A stretch of 64,000 nucleotides of DNA, from NCBI RefSeq assembly GCF_000372725.1, contig NW_005200250.1, positions 525,294-589,293 on the forward strand. The letters are read 5' to 3'. Shown in pieces: positions 1 through 10,675 of the stretch. This DNA comes from Emiliania huxleyi CCMP1516 (taxonomy: Eukaryota > Haptophyta > Isochrysidales > Noelaerhabdaceae). Position 1 is the first letter of the stretch; each line of letters starts with the position of its first letter. Under the pieces are notes generated by a model, which had not been told where the DNA came from, did not search any database, and worked only from the letters and a program-made list of their open reading frames with translations. The position numbers and the translations under genes are program-made.

Positions 1-1052
1 CTAAAGCCTGCGGGGGCCAAGGGGGGTGGGGGGGGTTTGCACGCGTTTGGGGGGGGGGGAGGCTTGGGGCTCTCGCCTTGGAGGTTCGTCTCGGCCGCCT
101 CGAAGCGCTCGAGTTTGCGCATGCCGATGGCGGCGGGGATGGTGCCCGAGATGCGGGTGCCGGAGATAACGATCTTCTCCATCCGGCTGTTGAAGCACGA
201 CGCGGGGATGGTGCCGGAGAGGTCGGGGTTGACCGAGACGTCAATCTCCGTGAGTGCGGGCCCCGCGCAGAAGTTGGCGGGGAGGGTGCCCGAGAGGCGG
301 TCGCCGAGGCGGATCTCCTCAAGGTAGGGAAACTTGTCGAAGATGGGCGGGATCTGGACGGGGGTGGGCGAGCGGGGAGAGGTGTGGGAGGAGGAGGTGT
401 GTGCGTGAGCGTGTGTGCGGTGTCGATGTGTTGCTCCGCTCCCCGGGCGTGGCCCCCGCACACGCACCGTGCCCGAGAGCGTCTCCGACTCGAGCTGCAG
501 CTCCTCGAGCTTGGCGAGGGCCGCGATGGCGGGCGGGATGGTGCCCGACAGGTCGCTCTTCGAGTCCTTGCCCAAGTCGAGCTCTGACAGCGACTTGAGG
601 CCGTCCCAGATGGAGGCGGCCGAGGGGAGCGTGCCTTCCGGCTTGGAAGCGCCGCCGCGGAGCTTGACTCGCTCGACCTCGAACGTGCCGGGCGCGCCCC
701 ACCCGCCGGCCGGCGCGTTGTGCGTCATGTCGGCCAACTGTGTCGTCGGGCATGCGCGGGTGAGGAGGGCGGTGTGGGTTGAGTGTGTCGGGCCGTGGGC
801 GGCAGGTTCGCGGACATTGTTGCACCGGACGTCGGACAAGTCGCAGCAGTGAACGCTAAGCATATCGGAGACCCTCGTGTCGACGGTTTTGACAGCGGCG
901 TAGAGACCACGGATAGCCTTGCACTGCAAGTCCGGCACCTGCGGCGCGGCGACCGGCGCAGGGGCCGCTGCAGGAGGGACCGTCACGACCTTGGCCGCAG
1001 GGGGCGCTGCAGGGACCTGGGCTGAGGAGGAGACGAGGAAGAGATGCATCAT
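1..1052 (-). CDS. Leucine-rich-repeat protein (3' end outside window)
   Basis: Partial gene running off the left edge. Proposed exons: 1052-816, 737-468, 353-<1. Both introns (78 and 114 bp) keep the frame with GT donors and CAG acceptors; the first donor (GTCCGC) is weak. Exon 1 starts MMHLFLVSSS, followed by an Ala/Pro stretch and a Cys-containing cap (HCCDLSDVRCNN) like the N-cap of plant-type LRRs. Exons 2-3 read as LRRs of the extracellular type, with LSGTIPPAI, LSGTIPPIF, LSGTLPANF, LSGTIPASC and ISGTIPAAI spaced about 24 residues. This repeat class usually sits outside the cell and binds ligands or partners; the function here is unknown. An alternative in-frame ATG is at 1076. The leader is too short to be a confident signal peptide. 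Confidence 0.75.
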   Translation of the reverse strand, partial: MMHLFLVSSSAQVPAAPPAAKVVTVPPAAAPAPVAAPQVPDLQCKAIRGLYAAVKTVDTRVSDMLSVHCCDLSDVRCNNVREPAAHGPTHSTHTALLTRACPTTQLADMTHNAPAGGWGAPGTFEVERVKLRGGASKPEGTLPSAASIWDGLKSLSELDLGKDSKSDLSGTIPPAIAALAKLEELQLESETLSGTVRVRGPRPGSGATHRHRTHAHAHTSSSHTSPRSPTPVQIPPIFDKFPYLEEIRLGDRLSGTLPANFCAGPALTEIDVSVNPDLSGTIPASCFNSRMEKIVISGTRISGTIPAAIGMRKLERFEAAETNLQGESPKPPPPPNACKPPPPPLAPAGF

Positions 1053-1831
1053 TCTGTCTTCTGTGGCCCGGTGCATCAACAGCGTGCACGCCGTGGATGC
1101 GCTTTTTTTTCCGGCGGCGCGGCGGGACTTCGGCGGCAATCCCTGCTGATCTGCCTGCTGCATCGTCGACTGCTGCTGCGTCTGCGGCCGCTAAGAGACA
1201 CTGACGCCACCAACGAGCGTTCTGACATGCCCTTCCGCGGTCTCGCCCCGCCTACCCTGGAGCGCTGGAGGACGCCAAGAGAGAGAGATCTTCTTGACGC
1301 CAATGGCCAAAGCCGAGCGAGAGAGAGTGTTGGTTTTCAAAAATCTCTCTCTCTCCCAAAGCCGTTGCATCGGCCGAGATAACAGGAGACTCAATTCTCT
1401 TCGCCGGCCAATGCGACAAAAATCTCAAACAAATACGTGAACAGGGCTCCAGGCCCCAAATGACGTGTGTGGTGTGAGTGTTGGCACTGCTAGCCACCGA
1501 GCACGCAGCAGCCAGGTCACTGGTCAGCCGAGCCCCCGCGTAATCCTGCGAGGAATTTTGTTGTATGTCCGTCTGCGTCAACACCCAACCCTGTCACACC
1601 CTTATATGCATCTCCCCGCAAACCTGGCGAGCTCTCCTTCCTGCACGTAGCACGTAGACGTTACGCGTGCGTGTCGTGTGCACCATCTCTGAGGCGGCCG
1701 CACACGCTGTGTTTGAGCGGTCGGAAGAGAGGGAGAGGGGGGTAGAGAGGGGGAGGTAGAGAGGGAGAGGGGGAGGAAGCGGCTCGCCCGCGGCCTCGCG
1801 CTCTCTCTCTCATCTTCATGTGGCGGCCTTC
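1053..1831. other. Intergenic, repeat fragments
   Basis: No convincing gene. Holds CT/GA-rich tracts (1277-1360 and 1720-1810) and a plus-strand copy of a dispersed module at about 1434-1475 (GTGAACAGGGCTCCAGGCCC, then an ACGTGT motif and GTGAGTGTT). The same module occurs in the opposite orientation at 33670-33715. The open frames here are low-complexity translations. Confidence 0.5.
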
Positions 1832-3157
1832 TCACACCTCGTCGGCCGGCGGCGACGGCGGCGGCGACTTGATGGGCGTTGTCGCAGCCGCTACGAGGTC
1901 GAGCTCCGACGGGCGCTGCGTGTCCTCGATCGTGTCGTGGCTGAGTAGTTTCGGGCCGAAGATGGCGATGCCTATGGCGCCAACGGGCGCCGTGAGGAGG
2001 ATGACCATCACCTTGTGGTGTGTGCCTGGAGAGGGGTGTGCGGAGGGGCGAGAGGGCGAGAGAGGCTGCGGGCGAGGCGTCGCGCGCCTTGAGCAGCGTG
2101 ATCGCGACCGACTGCGCCCCGTCGCCGTGCTGGACGGCGTCCTAAAGAGAAGGAGCGGCGGGAGGGGGGTGCAGAGTGAGGTCTGGGAGGGGAGCGTGCT
2201 CGTCGTGCTCGACGGCGTCCTTGACAAAGGCAATGTGGTCGTGCCGGTTCGAGTCCTCGCGGAGGATGACGGAGGGAATGGAGCCCTCCTATCCTCGAAC
2301 AAAAAGAGGACACGCTTGCACGGGTCCCTCGCGGGAGGAGGAGGGGAGGGAGGGAGCGACTCCTTCGCGACATCGGGCAGCGCGAGGGCAAGGCAGATGC
2401 CGAACCCGGCGATCGCGAGCACGTCGTCGAACGAGGCCGCAGCGATGACCATCGACGGCACGCCCTTCTTGGTGCCGAGCCGCCGCGTCTGCATGTCGAG
2501 CATGCCCGGCACGACTACCGCGGGCGAGACGGCGGCGATGACGAAGCCGAGGAGGCCGCCCCACGCGGGGGGGAGTCCGAGCAGCGGCCCGGCGAGCAGT
2601 GCCACCGTCGCCGCCTCCGCGAGGCACGGGCCGCAGGCGAGACGCGCCGTGACCGCGCCCATTGTCTTGAGCTTGTCGAGGTCGAGTCCGAGCCCGGCGC
2701 GGAGCATGATGATTGAGAGGGCCCAGGAGCGGAGCGTGAGCGACCACCACTCGAAGGTGTGCCCGAGCAGCGGGTCCTGCCCCGTGAGGTAGGGCTCATC
2801 GAAGACGGCGACGTGCCCGTTGCGCAGCATCAGCCCTGCGAGGAGCATGCCGAGCAGCGCCGGAACGCCGGCCGCGACCTTCTTGATAAGGAAGCTGCCC
2901 AGGACGGAGACGCCGTAGAGGAGACCGAGCGCGAAGCCGGTGCCGCCCGGCGCAATCGTCACGCCGATGAGCGGCAGGCAGTACAGCACGGTCCACCACA
3001 CGAGCAGCACCATCAATCGATACGCGAGCCACGGCCCCCACACACGCCCAATCTCCGCGAGCCGCGAGGTGCTACGCTCTTGGAAGGCGGCGGGGGGCTC
3101 CATCGTGTGCCCTCCCGACGGCGTTGCGGCGGCGACCCCACCGGCGAGCTCGCCCAT
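1832..3157 (-). CDS. Na+/H+ antiporter, NHA/SLC9B (CPA2) type, core missing
   Basis: Proposed exons: 3157-2372; 2288 to about 2220; an exon entering at about 2140 and ending 2088; 2011-1832. Exon 1 (262 codons) gives several membrane helices and the family's most conserved stretch, SPAVVVPGML followed by IAAASFDDVLAIAGFG; the DD pair is the ion-binding motif of NHA antiporters. The last exon carries VMVILLTAPVGAIG, the normal NHA2 C-terminal helix, then an acidic tail. About 150 residues usually between these (helices around TM7-TM11) are absent; only about 50 poorly conserved residues join them. It may be a non-transporting variant, a decaying gene or a collapsed assembly. One intron starts GC (AAG|GCGCGC, 2087). 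An upstream in-frame extension to 3574 comes from repeat DNA, so ATG 3157 is preferred. Confidence 0.7.
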   Translation of the reverse strand: MGELAGGVAAATPSGGHTMEPPAAFQERSTSRLAEIGRVWGPWLAYRLMVLLVWWTVLYCLPLIGVTIAPGGTGFALGLLYGVSVLGSFLIKKVAAGVPALLGMLLAGLMLRNGHVAVFDEPYLTGQDPLLGHTFEWWSLTLRSWALSIIMLRAGLGLDLDKLKTMGAVTARLACGPCLAEAATVALLAGPLLGLPPAWGGLLGFVIAAVSPAVVVPGMLDMQTRRLGTKKGVPSMVIAAASFDDVLAIAGFGICLALALPDVAKESLPPSPPPPARDPCKRVLFLFEDRRAPFPPSSSARTRTGTTTLPLSRTPSSTTSTLPSQTSLCTPLPPLLLFRTPSSTATGRSRSRSRCSRRATPRPQPLSPSRPSAHPSPGTHHKVMVILLTAPVGAIGIAIFGPKLLSHDTIEDTQRPSELDLVAAATTPIKSPPPSPPADEV

Positions 3158-4216
3158 CTTAATACACAGCGACGATATTCGTGCCAAGTCAGACGCCACG
3201 AGTCCGCGGGTGATTCTTTTCTGAGCAGTGTACCTTGCGCGCTGCAGTTTTTTTGTAAAATTTTTCTCTGGCGTGCGGCGAAGAAAGGCTCTGGCGGCGC
3301 GGGCGGGCCTGGGGAGGTGGGGAGGGAAAACCCAGGGCACATGGTGTGGAAGGCAATGGGAATGGATCCGGGCGTAACTTGGCCTGTCCGAGGTTTTCCG
3401 GAAAACAAAAAGGAAAACAGAGGGTCCCCAGCACTTTGCGTTTCCGGAAATTTTCAGGGAAAGCAGAGGGTGTTTGGTGCTCCATTCGGTTTCTCTCGAG
3501 TTTCCCTCGGGAAACTCGCGAGTTTCCCTGAGTCTGAGAGAGAGATTTTTAGCAATACCAAACAACTCTAACACTCACACGTAATTTGGGGTTGTTGTGC
3601 TGAGTCTGAGAGCTGGTCTGGGGGCAAAATTCTGAGGCAAAATTGAGGAAATCGGCAAGCAACCCGGGTATGTACCATGAAAAAGTTAGTATACCCGCAA
3701 AATACCGGTATTTTGCCGATTTTGCTGATTTCGGCCCCCAAATAGCCCAAAAAATGACGATTTTAACGGAGTTTTCCCGGGAAAATAGAGAGGAAAACAG
3801 AGAGGGTGTTGTAGAGAAAAAAGGGAAAAGGAAAGGAAAACAGACGGGGTGCGAGAGGAAAACCTCGGACAGCCCAAGGCGTAACTCGTGACAGGAGAGG
3901 GGTGGGCGGTATGGACTTCAGCGTGCGTCGAGCGGCGACCCCCGAACGTCTCACCGTACAACGTTGACTGATCGCTGCGTCGCGCCGGACAGCCGAAAGG
4001 TGGGTCTGTCGTCTGACAAGGAGTCGACGTCAGCTGTATGGGCTATGGCGCCCCAAACGAAAGACGTGCTCGGTTCCAAAAGATTTTACGTTGCGCAACA
4101 CTAGGCCTGTCCTCCTTCAAGGCCTAGTAGGGAAGTCCCTTTATGACACTGGGCACGGGTCTGGCACTTTCTGTCCTTCTGTGTGGTAGGGTACTCGAGT
4201 CCCCTTCGCTTCCCTT
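3158..4216. repeat. Repeat-rich intergenic DNA
   Basis: AT-richer than its surroundings. Contains several short palindromes built on TTTTCCGGAAAA or GGGAAACTC (3395-3550), a copy of the dispersed module GAGAGAGATTTTTAGCAATA at about 3538 (sense orientation for the NHA gene is the minus strand), a CCGGTATTTTGC palindromic stretch near 3700, and GGAAAACAGA direct repeats (3780-3850). No gene is supported. Confidence 0.55.
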
Positions 4217-7200
4217 CTACTCGCCAGTAGCCGGCGGGCAGCCGCGCATCGCACCGCCGCTCATGCAACGGTACTTGCCCGTCCTCGGGTGCTGCCCGTA
4301 GACACACAGCGCGCAGCCGGAGCTGCAGTCGGCAGCGTAGCTTCGTCCCGCCGGCGGGGCTGTGACGGAGTCGACGTACCAACCTTCGCACGCTTCGCGC
4401 TCCCACTGCTGCGGCAGATCGGTGCCTTGCCAGCCGAGGCCAGTCTTGTCGCCGGCGCACCACTCCCCGCCAATCTTGCCATTGAGCCGCTGCCTGCCGC
4501 GAAACGCATCTTGCGTGAAGCACTCGGTGGCACCGGCCGCACTCGCGGGAGATGCCGGCAAGGGTGGCGGCGGTGATAGCTTGGGCAGCAGCGGTACCGG
4601 AAGCTGCGAGGGCGCGCAATCGTCTCGGCGAATGCAGCGCCCTCCGTTGAAGATGGGTGTGGCTGACGGGCATGTGCACTTGGCTACGCAGAGCTTGATG
4701 CAGAACACGGGTTCTTCGCTGCAGGTCGGCTCGCACGCAGAGGCGCAACCGCTCCACACCCGCCCGCCCGTGCATGCCCGTGGTGGCCGTGGTGGTTGAG
4801 CCGGGGGTCTGGGTAAGGGCGGCGATCGCAAAGGAGAGGGAGCCGGCGACGGTCGAAGGGGGGGCGGAGCGGGCCGAGGCAGCTTCGGCGCCGCTGCCTC
4901 GCCCGATGTGGTCAGCAGCAGCTTCTCCACCACACATTCCGGCACGTTGTTGTGCGACGTCGCCTCTGGGATCCCCGCGGCGCGATCGGAGCCGAACGAT
5001 GTGAAGAGGAGGTTGCCTGACGGATCGAAGAAGAGGCCGATAGCGTTGCGGATGCCGCGCGCCGCGGTCGTCACCTCCCCGCTCTGCAGGTCGACGTGCG
5101 CCAATGTCGTCTGCAGATCCCCCTCCCCGTCGGTGCAACGCGGGTCCCAGTTGCAGTCGGCACCGACAGAGACGACCGCGTGCGTCCCGCTGGGCGCCAC
5201 TCTGAGCGATCTCCAGCTGTGCGACCGCTGGACTCGAGTGAAGCCACACACCACGCTCTCGATGCGCGAATCGAGGGGCTCAAGCGGTGCCGCGCCGTCG
5301 AGCGCCTGCTGTGCGAGCGTGTCGACGCCGTCGATGCGGAGGACGCAATTGCCCCGCGTTGCCGCCCTGTCTGAGGAGCCCCCGGTGGCGACGAAGAGCG
5401 ACGAGCCGCCGGTGTCGATACCTTGCGGTTCGTGCAGCCTTCGCACGAGCGTTGCCGTCCTGGCAACCCGCCCCGAGGCGGCGTCGAGCTCGACGACGTA
5501 GATGGCGCCGCCCGCGCTCGCCGGGCAGAAGCGGTCCAAGGTGGAGATGTACAGCAGTGTCGAGGAAGCGGTGGAGCGCGCCATCTGACGGGCGCACGGA
5601 AGCGCAGCGAGGCGCTCCAACTGGAAGGCGGCGTCGCCGCCCACGTGCAGCCCCGAGATGGCGGTGACGTCGACAACTGCTGCCGGATCGACGTCGCCGG
5701 GGGCCGCCTCGTAAACCAAGCGGTAGAGGGCGCCGCCTTGCGTGCCCGCCACCCAGTCGTCGCGGTCGGCAGTCATCAGTAGCGAGCCGTCCACGGGGCT
5801 CGGCAGCAGGTCGACCGGGCGGATGCGCCTTGAGCCTCGCAGCTGTCGCAGCGGCGGGACGAGCACCTCCTGGCCGGAGACGGCATACGTGCCCCAGTCC
5901 AGCGTGTACGCGTTGACCGAGTAGCCAATCCACTGTGTGTGCATACGAAGGAGGGCTGAGAGGGAACCTGGGACGAGGGGGGAGAGGCGTAGAAGGAGAA
6001 TTGGCTAGGCCTCCTCCACGGCGCACCGGGTCGCGGTTCCACGAGCCGTGTGATGCGACGAGCAGCGCGCCGCGGTATCGCTCCGGCAGCGCGTTGCGCG
6101 GAGATGAAGGCTCATAACGTACCAATCCCAGTGGCGACCAGTGCGGGCCGAGCGCAATGAGCGGTGCCTCAGCCGCTTCGCACTCGGCAGCGCTCGCTCC
6201 CTCATATGGCAGCTTGGCGAAGCCCGTGAGCGGCCGCACCTCAAAATGTGCCGTCGAGTTGCTCCACGCGCTGTCGTAGTCGTAGAAGCCGCTGTAGCAC
6301 CGGGGGAAACCGAAGTCTGGCACCGCGCGGGGCGTAGGCGACGGTGGCGGGAGCGGAGACGGCGGCGACGGCGATGGGGGCGGTGGAGGTGGCGGTGGTG
6401 AAGGGAATGCGGGTGGCGGCGGAGGTGGCGGCGGTGGTAATGGAAGGGGTGGTTGAGGCGGCGGCGGCGGCGAGGGCGATGGTGGTGGCGGTCCCAGCGA
6501 GGGTGGCGGCGAAGGTGGTGGCAGTGGCGGGGCCTTGATCTCGCGAAGCTCTATCTTGCGGTACTCGATCCAGGCGCGCTCAGACTGCAGGCCGATCGGG
6601 CCCGCGACGACCTGCAAGGGAGAATGCGGTTGCGTGTGGCCGGCATTTCGCGCAGGCGGGGCGCTGGACGGGGGCCACGCGTTAGAAGGGTGCTACAGGG
6701 CGGTGCAATGGCTGCACACCTCCACGCCGGAGGCAACATTCTGCACGAGGCCATTCACCTCGAGAAGGTGGGACGGGGGTCAGTTGCATGTCGGCTGCTG
6801 GCGCTAGCCCCGTCTGCTCTGAAGTGCCTTCTCACATGAACCCCAGCGCGCGCCCCAACACCCCCGGGTGGATTGTCACCTCGATAACGAGGTCGGTCCC
6901 GTTCATGACGATGCGATAGCGGTTCCACTCCCCGATCGGTTTCTCATTAGATGCCTCAGCCTTGGCAGTGTAGCGACCTCGATGTCGACTGGGATCCGTG
7001 ATCATCTGAAAGCGGCCGATGTTCCAAATGTCTCCGGCACTATTTGAGGTCAGCTGAGCTTCGATTGACTTTGGCCAGACCTTGTCCTCATCCACGATCC
7101 GAAGCAGGACGCCACCGCCGGTGTTGCGCGCGTTCTTCTCGGGGTCAAATCGCCACTCAACCACCAACTCGTACGAGGTGTACGCCTTCTCCGTCCTGAG

Positions 7201-7754
7201 GTAGCCGACCGGCTGCCCCTTGCACCGGAGGATGTCGCCCTCGACGAAGAACGCCTGCGCGGCGTCGGTGCTCCTGTCCCGGAAGTAGGCGGTCCACCCG
7301 TCCAGATTCTCGCCGTTAAACAGCTCGACCGTCTCACCAAATCCCAAACCAATCTGAGGCAGCGAGGTTGCTTGAGGAGGAACAACGGGCGGCGGCAGTT
7401 CAGGAAATGTCGCCGAGCAGCCGCGCATCGCATCGCCGCTCATGCAACGGTACTTGCCCGTCCTCGGGTGCTGCCCGTAGACACACAGCGCGCAGCCGGA
7501 GCTGCAGTCGGCAGCGTAGCTTCGTCCCGCCGGCGGGGCTGTGACGGAGTCGACGTACCAACCTTCGCACGCTTCGCGCTCCCACTGCTGCGGCAGATCG
7601 GTGCCTTGCCAGCCGAGGCCAGTCTTGTCGCCGGCGCACCACTCCCCGCCAATCTTGCCATTGAGCCGCTGCCTGCCGCGAAACGCATCTTGCGTGAAGC
7701 ACTCGGTGGCACTGGTCGTCCTAGCCAGCTGCAATGTTGGAGGTGGTGGCAGCG

Positions 7755-7786
<32 letters not shown>

Positions 7787-8151
7787 GGCAGTGGCGGTGG
7801 TAGCGGTGGCGTCGGTGGTGGCGACAGAGAGGGCGGATCCTCACAAGGATACAGGACACTGCTGGAGAAGCAGCGGTATTTACCAGTCTTTGGGTGCTGC
7901 CCGTACACACACAGCGAACAGCCATAGCTGCAGTCGAAGGCGTCAGGCAATGCCTGCGGAGGTGCTGCCGATGGATTTAGGTACCACCTCTCGCACTGCT
8001 CACGATCTTTGTAGTTTGGCGAGTCTGTCCCGGCCCAGCCGAGGTTTGTCCTACCGCCAGCGCACCATTCGCTCCCAAAGCTACCGTGCAGACGTTGCCT
8101 GCCGCCGAGTAAACGGGGCGTGCTGCACTCCGCCATGTGTGTGGCACGCAC
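4217..8151 (-). CDS. Modular protein: Cys-rich modules, DUF1080, sugar-dehydrogenase propeller, TIL
   Basis: Proposed exons 8151-6880, 6758-6720, 6611-6027, 5932-4217, all phase 0 with GT-AG introns, giving about 1,200 residues. Order: Cys-rich module 1, Pro-rich linker, Cys-rich module 2, 3-keto-disaccharide hydrolase (DUF1080) domain (FNGENLDGW; GGGVLLRIVDED; GPIGLQSERAWIEYRKIEL across two splices), Pro-rich linker, a glucose/sorbosone-dehydrogenase-type six-blade propeller (HGSWNRDPWIGY at a splice; later WDPRCTDGEGD), a TIL-like Cys domain, then Cys-rich module 3. DUF1080 and GSDH domains act on sugars in bacteria and often occur together there; TIL domains are typical of extracellular proteins. 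Likely extracellular carbohydrate oxidation or hydrolysis (inference). No signal peptide is visible, so a 5' exon is probably missing. Confidence 0.8.
7415..7710 (-). repeat. Duplicated Cys-rich module, near-identical to 4236-4531
   Basis: About 290 bp encoding a module that starts ECFTQDAFRGRQRLNGK and ends around KYRCMSG. It matches the segment 3,179 bp to the left base for base apart from about one position and the ends, including synonymous sites. A third, diverged module lies at about 7850-8130. The cysteines and the motif CALCVYGQHP are shared by all three. Confidence 0.85.
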
Positions 8152-8353
8152 CGACCGCTCAAGTGGCGACCGACCGAGTTTGAAAAACTTTCTGCCGCCG
8201 GGATTTGAGAGAGAGAGAGATTGACAACTAGATGCAGGTGGCGCTTCTTTCTGGTGTTAGTGCCAGTGCGCGCCGGTCCCCGGTCCCGTGCCCAGAGAGA
8301 AAACGGACAAACAAGCCAAACGAGGTGGGAGAAGGACACACGAAAAAGAAAGA

Positions 8354-8811
8354 AGTCTTCTGATAAACGCAGTATGGAAGATACGAAGAGACGGAGGAGC
8401 AACGAGCGCCCTGGCGTGAGCCGAAGACACTCCCTCCGTAGACACTGATCACACACGGGTGGGACAGGGTGGGTCACAACAACGAGGCACGAGAGCGTGC
8501 ACGACAGAGCGACAACGCAGCGCACTGCCGTCCAGTCGGCGAAGGGACGGCTGCTGCGCAAAGTGATCAGTTCTAATGAATGTACCGGGGCCCAACGGAT
8601 AGATGAATCCGGGGCACCCTCCGCTCGAATCCCTAGCCGGGGGTTCGAGGTGGCCCCCACCCTGGGGCCTCCCATCAAAGGGACTGCGGCAGAAGACGCC
8701 CAATCTTGCACAAGTGCAAGAACCATACGTCTTCTGATAAACGCAGTATGGAAGATACGAAGAGACGGAGGAGCAACGAGCGCCCTGGCGTGAGCCGAAG
8801 ACACTCCCAAC
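8354..8811. repeat. Direct repeat, about 83 bp, two copies
   Basis: The stretch beginning GTCTTCTGATAAACGCAGTA at about 8355 recurs essentially unchanged at about 8729; both run to GCCGAAGACACTCC. The copies are about 374 bp apart, upstream of the modular gene. Just to the left (8262-8340) lies a copy of the dispersed AGTGCCAGTGCGCGCC element. Confidence 0.8.
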
Positions 8812-9826
8812 TGCGCTCCGTCACCGGTGTCGCGGTCTCCCCCACTGAGGGCGATCTGCGGGGGGGAGTCGCGCCGCCGGCATGTATCTGTGCAACTGTG
8901 TTTTTGCCTTGTCCCGTTTGATGGAGCAAAGTCACGGGCCGCCCGCGCTTGAAGGCGGTCGCGCCAGGCGCGGGCGGCACTAGTTGCCTGTAAGTTAGCA
9001 GCAAGTGGTTGAGTTTAGTTAGGTTGAATTCCGTGCGGGCAGGGCTGGGCAAGCGCTGTACTAGTCCGTCGGCGTCGACGGCGCCGCCGCGCCGGCTCGC
9101 TGTGCGTCGGGCGGCGCCAACGTCACTTGCGAAGGGTCGATGACGACGATCCCCGCCGCGTCGAGAACGTCGTCCGGGACGTCGTATTGGTGCGCCAACC
9201 GTGGGTGCGCCACCAATAGCAGCCGCTGCCGCTCGGGCACCGTCGCGCGCGCCGACCCTCGTCGTTCTCTCCCTTGTCACTTCCTCCTCTGTCGCGTCGT
9301 TCTCTTCTGCCTCGTCCTGCGACGCCGCCGCCTGCCGGTCCCTTGTTCTCGCGGCTTCTTTCGCCTTTCGGCGCAACTCCGTCCTCCTCGCGGCGTATCC
9401 TGGCCCCTCGAGTCTATCAAGCTCCCCTCGCGCAAGGACCACATTTCTGACTCCCACTCCGATCATTTTCTCGCGAAAAGAAAGAAAGAAAGAAAACAGA
9501 CACGCCAAACGAGGGATGGGACGAGGACAGGGTCCCCACCTGCACGAGCAGGATTTTGGAAGAACGATCAGGGGGACAGGTGGGGCTCTCCTGCTCCTGA
9601 CAAGGGACACGACAGGCTCGCAGCGCGGTGCGCGGTGGACTCCCACATCCACTGGCGGTCTCATCTCAGTCTAGCGACCTGCCTCCAGCTTGTCGCTGGC
9701 AGTCTCTCCTACCACAGGCACACTGACACATTTTCTCGCGAGCAGGATCTTGGAAAAGGACCCGATTTCTTTTGTCTGTACAAGCCAAACCCAGTGCGCC
9801 AGTCCCGCCAGCGTTCTCGCCAGCGC
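8812..9826. other. Intergenic; possible minus-strand gene fragment
   Basis: On the minus strand, about 9470-9240 reads as a Lys/Arg/Glu-rich helix (RTELRRKAKEAARTRDRQAA) and, in another frame, about 9237-9063 reads smoothly as RQRLLLVAHPRLAHQYDVP then VIDPSQVTLAPPDAQ and a stop. A frame change is needed between them, so this is a spliced or broken gene without a recognised family. Positions 9475-9580 carry another dispersed-repeat copy (AAAGAAAGAAAGAAAACAGA and CACCTGCACGAGCAGGAT). Confidence 0.3.
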
Positions 9827-10672
9827 ATGCTCCTCGACACCACTGCTCTGGTCACCGGCGCGAATCGCGGCATCGGCCTGGCGACTGCAGGCCGGCTCGC
9901 GGAGTTGGGTGCGAGCGTCGTCCTCGCCTGCCGTGATGAGTCCGCGTGCCGCGAGGCGGCTGCTGCCCTCTCGGTCAGAGGCCTGGCCGCCGAGCCGTAC
10001 GCCGCGAGCTTCGACGCCGAGTGCCCGCGCAGCACGTCGGCGCTCGCCGCCGCGTGTGCATCCCTCCGCGTCGACCTCCTGGTCAACAACGCCGCCGTCT
10101 GCGAGCCAGGCTGGGGCCGCGATGTCGCCCTCCGCTCCTTTCGCACCAACGTGCTGGCGCCTGCCACCCTCACCCGCGCGGTGCTTCCCGGCATGTTGCG
10201 GCGACGGCGCGGCGCCGTCCTCCACGTCTCGTCTGGCGACGGCGAGCTCGTCTTCCTCTCGAGCGACCTCGCGCCGCGGCTGGCCGGCGCGGCCTCCGAG
10301 CGCGAGCTGCTGCGGCTCCTCGCGCGGCTAAGTCGCGGCCGCGACGGCTTCCGCTTCCCCGACCGGCCGCCCGCCCACGGGCCGACCCCCGCCTACTCTG
10401 TCTCCAAGGCGGCGCTCAATAGGCACACGCGGCTCGTCGGCGACGCGCTGCCGCGCGACGGCGGCGTGTGGGTCGGCGCCGCCTGCCCGGGTGACGTGCG
10501 GACGCGCATGTGCTCCTGCGAGCGTCACGAGGGTGTGGCCTCGCCCGAGAGCGCCGCGGACGACCTCGCCCGGCTCGCCGCTGGCGCGCTCGGCGGGGGA
10601 GGCGGCGAGGCGGCGGCGAGGCGGCTCGAGTCGGGACGGTTCTGGAGGGCGGGGAGGACGATACCATTTTAG
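9827..10672 (+). CDS. Short-chain dehydrogenase/reductase, carbonyl-reductase-like
   Basis: Single-exon 281-residue SDR. It shows the NAD(P)-binding TGANRGIG near residue 8, the NNA motif (LLVNNAAV) and the catalytic YSVSK around residue 190, all in the expected order and spacing. The insertion between strand 5 and YxxxK (a DRPPAHGPTPAYSVSK context) resembles carbonyl reductases. It probably reduces a carbonyl or oxidises an alcohol with NADPH; the substrate cannot be told. The open frame extends 5' to 9140, but that part is repeat-derived and low in family similarity, so the ATG at 9827, eight residues before the glycine motif, is chosen. No targeting peptide is visible with this start. Confidence 0.85.
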   Translation: MLLDTTALVTGANRGIGLATAGRLAELGASVVLACRDESACREAAAALSVRGLAAEPYAASFDAECPRSTSALAAACASLRVDLLVNNAAVCEPGWGRDVALRSFRTNVLAPATLTRAVLPGMLRRRRGAVLHVSSGDGELVFLSSDLAPRLAGAASERELLRLLARLSRGRDGFRFPDRPPAHGPTPAYSVSKAALNRHTRLVGDALPRDGGVWVGAACPGDVRTRMCSCERHEGVASPESAADDLARLAAGALGGGGGEAAARRLESGRFWRAGRTIPF

Positions 10673-10675
10673 CTG

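Noticed and set aside
1818..2792. Plus-strand open frame of 324 residues over the NHA gene
   Set aside because: Antisense to clear antiporter motifs; Arg/Gly/Ser-rich without family.
3158..3574. N-terminal extension of the NHA frame
   Set aside because: Translation of a dispersed repeat and palindromes; the same MLxLFGIAKNLSL appears before the unrelated ankyrin gene.
9140..9826. N-terminal extension of the SDR
   Set aside because: Repeat-derived, Arg/Ser-rich; the SDR fold is complete from ATG 9827.
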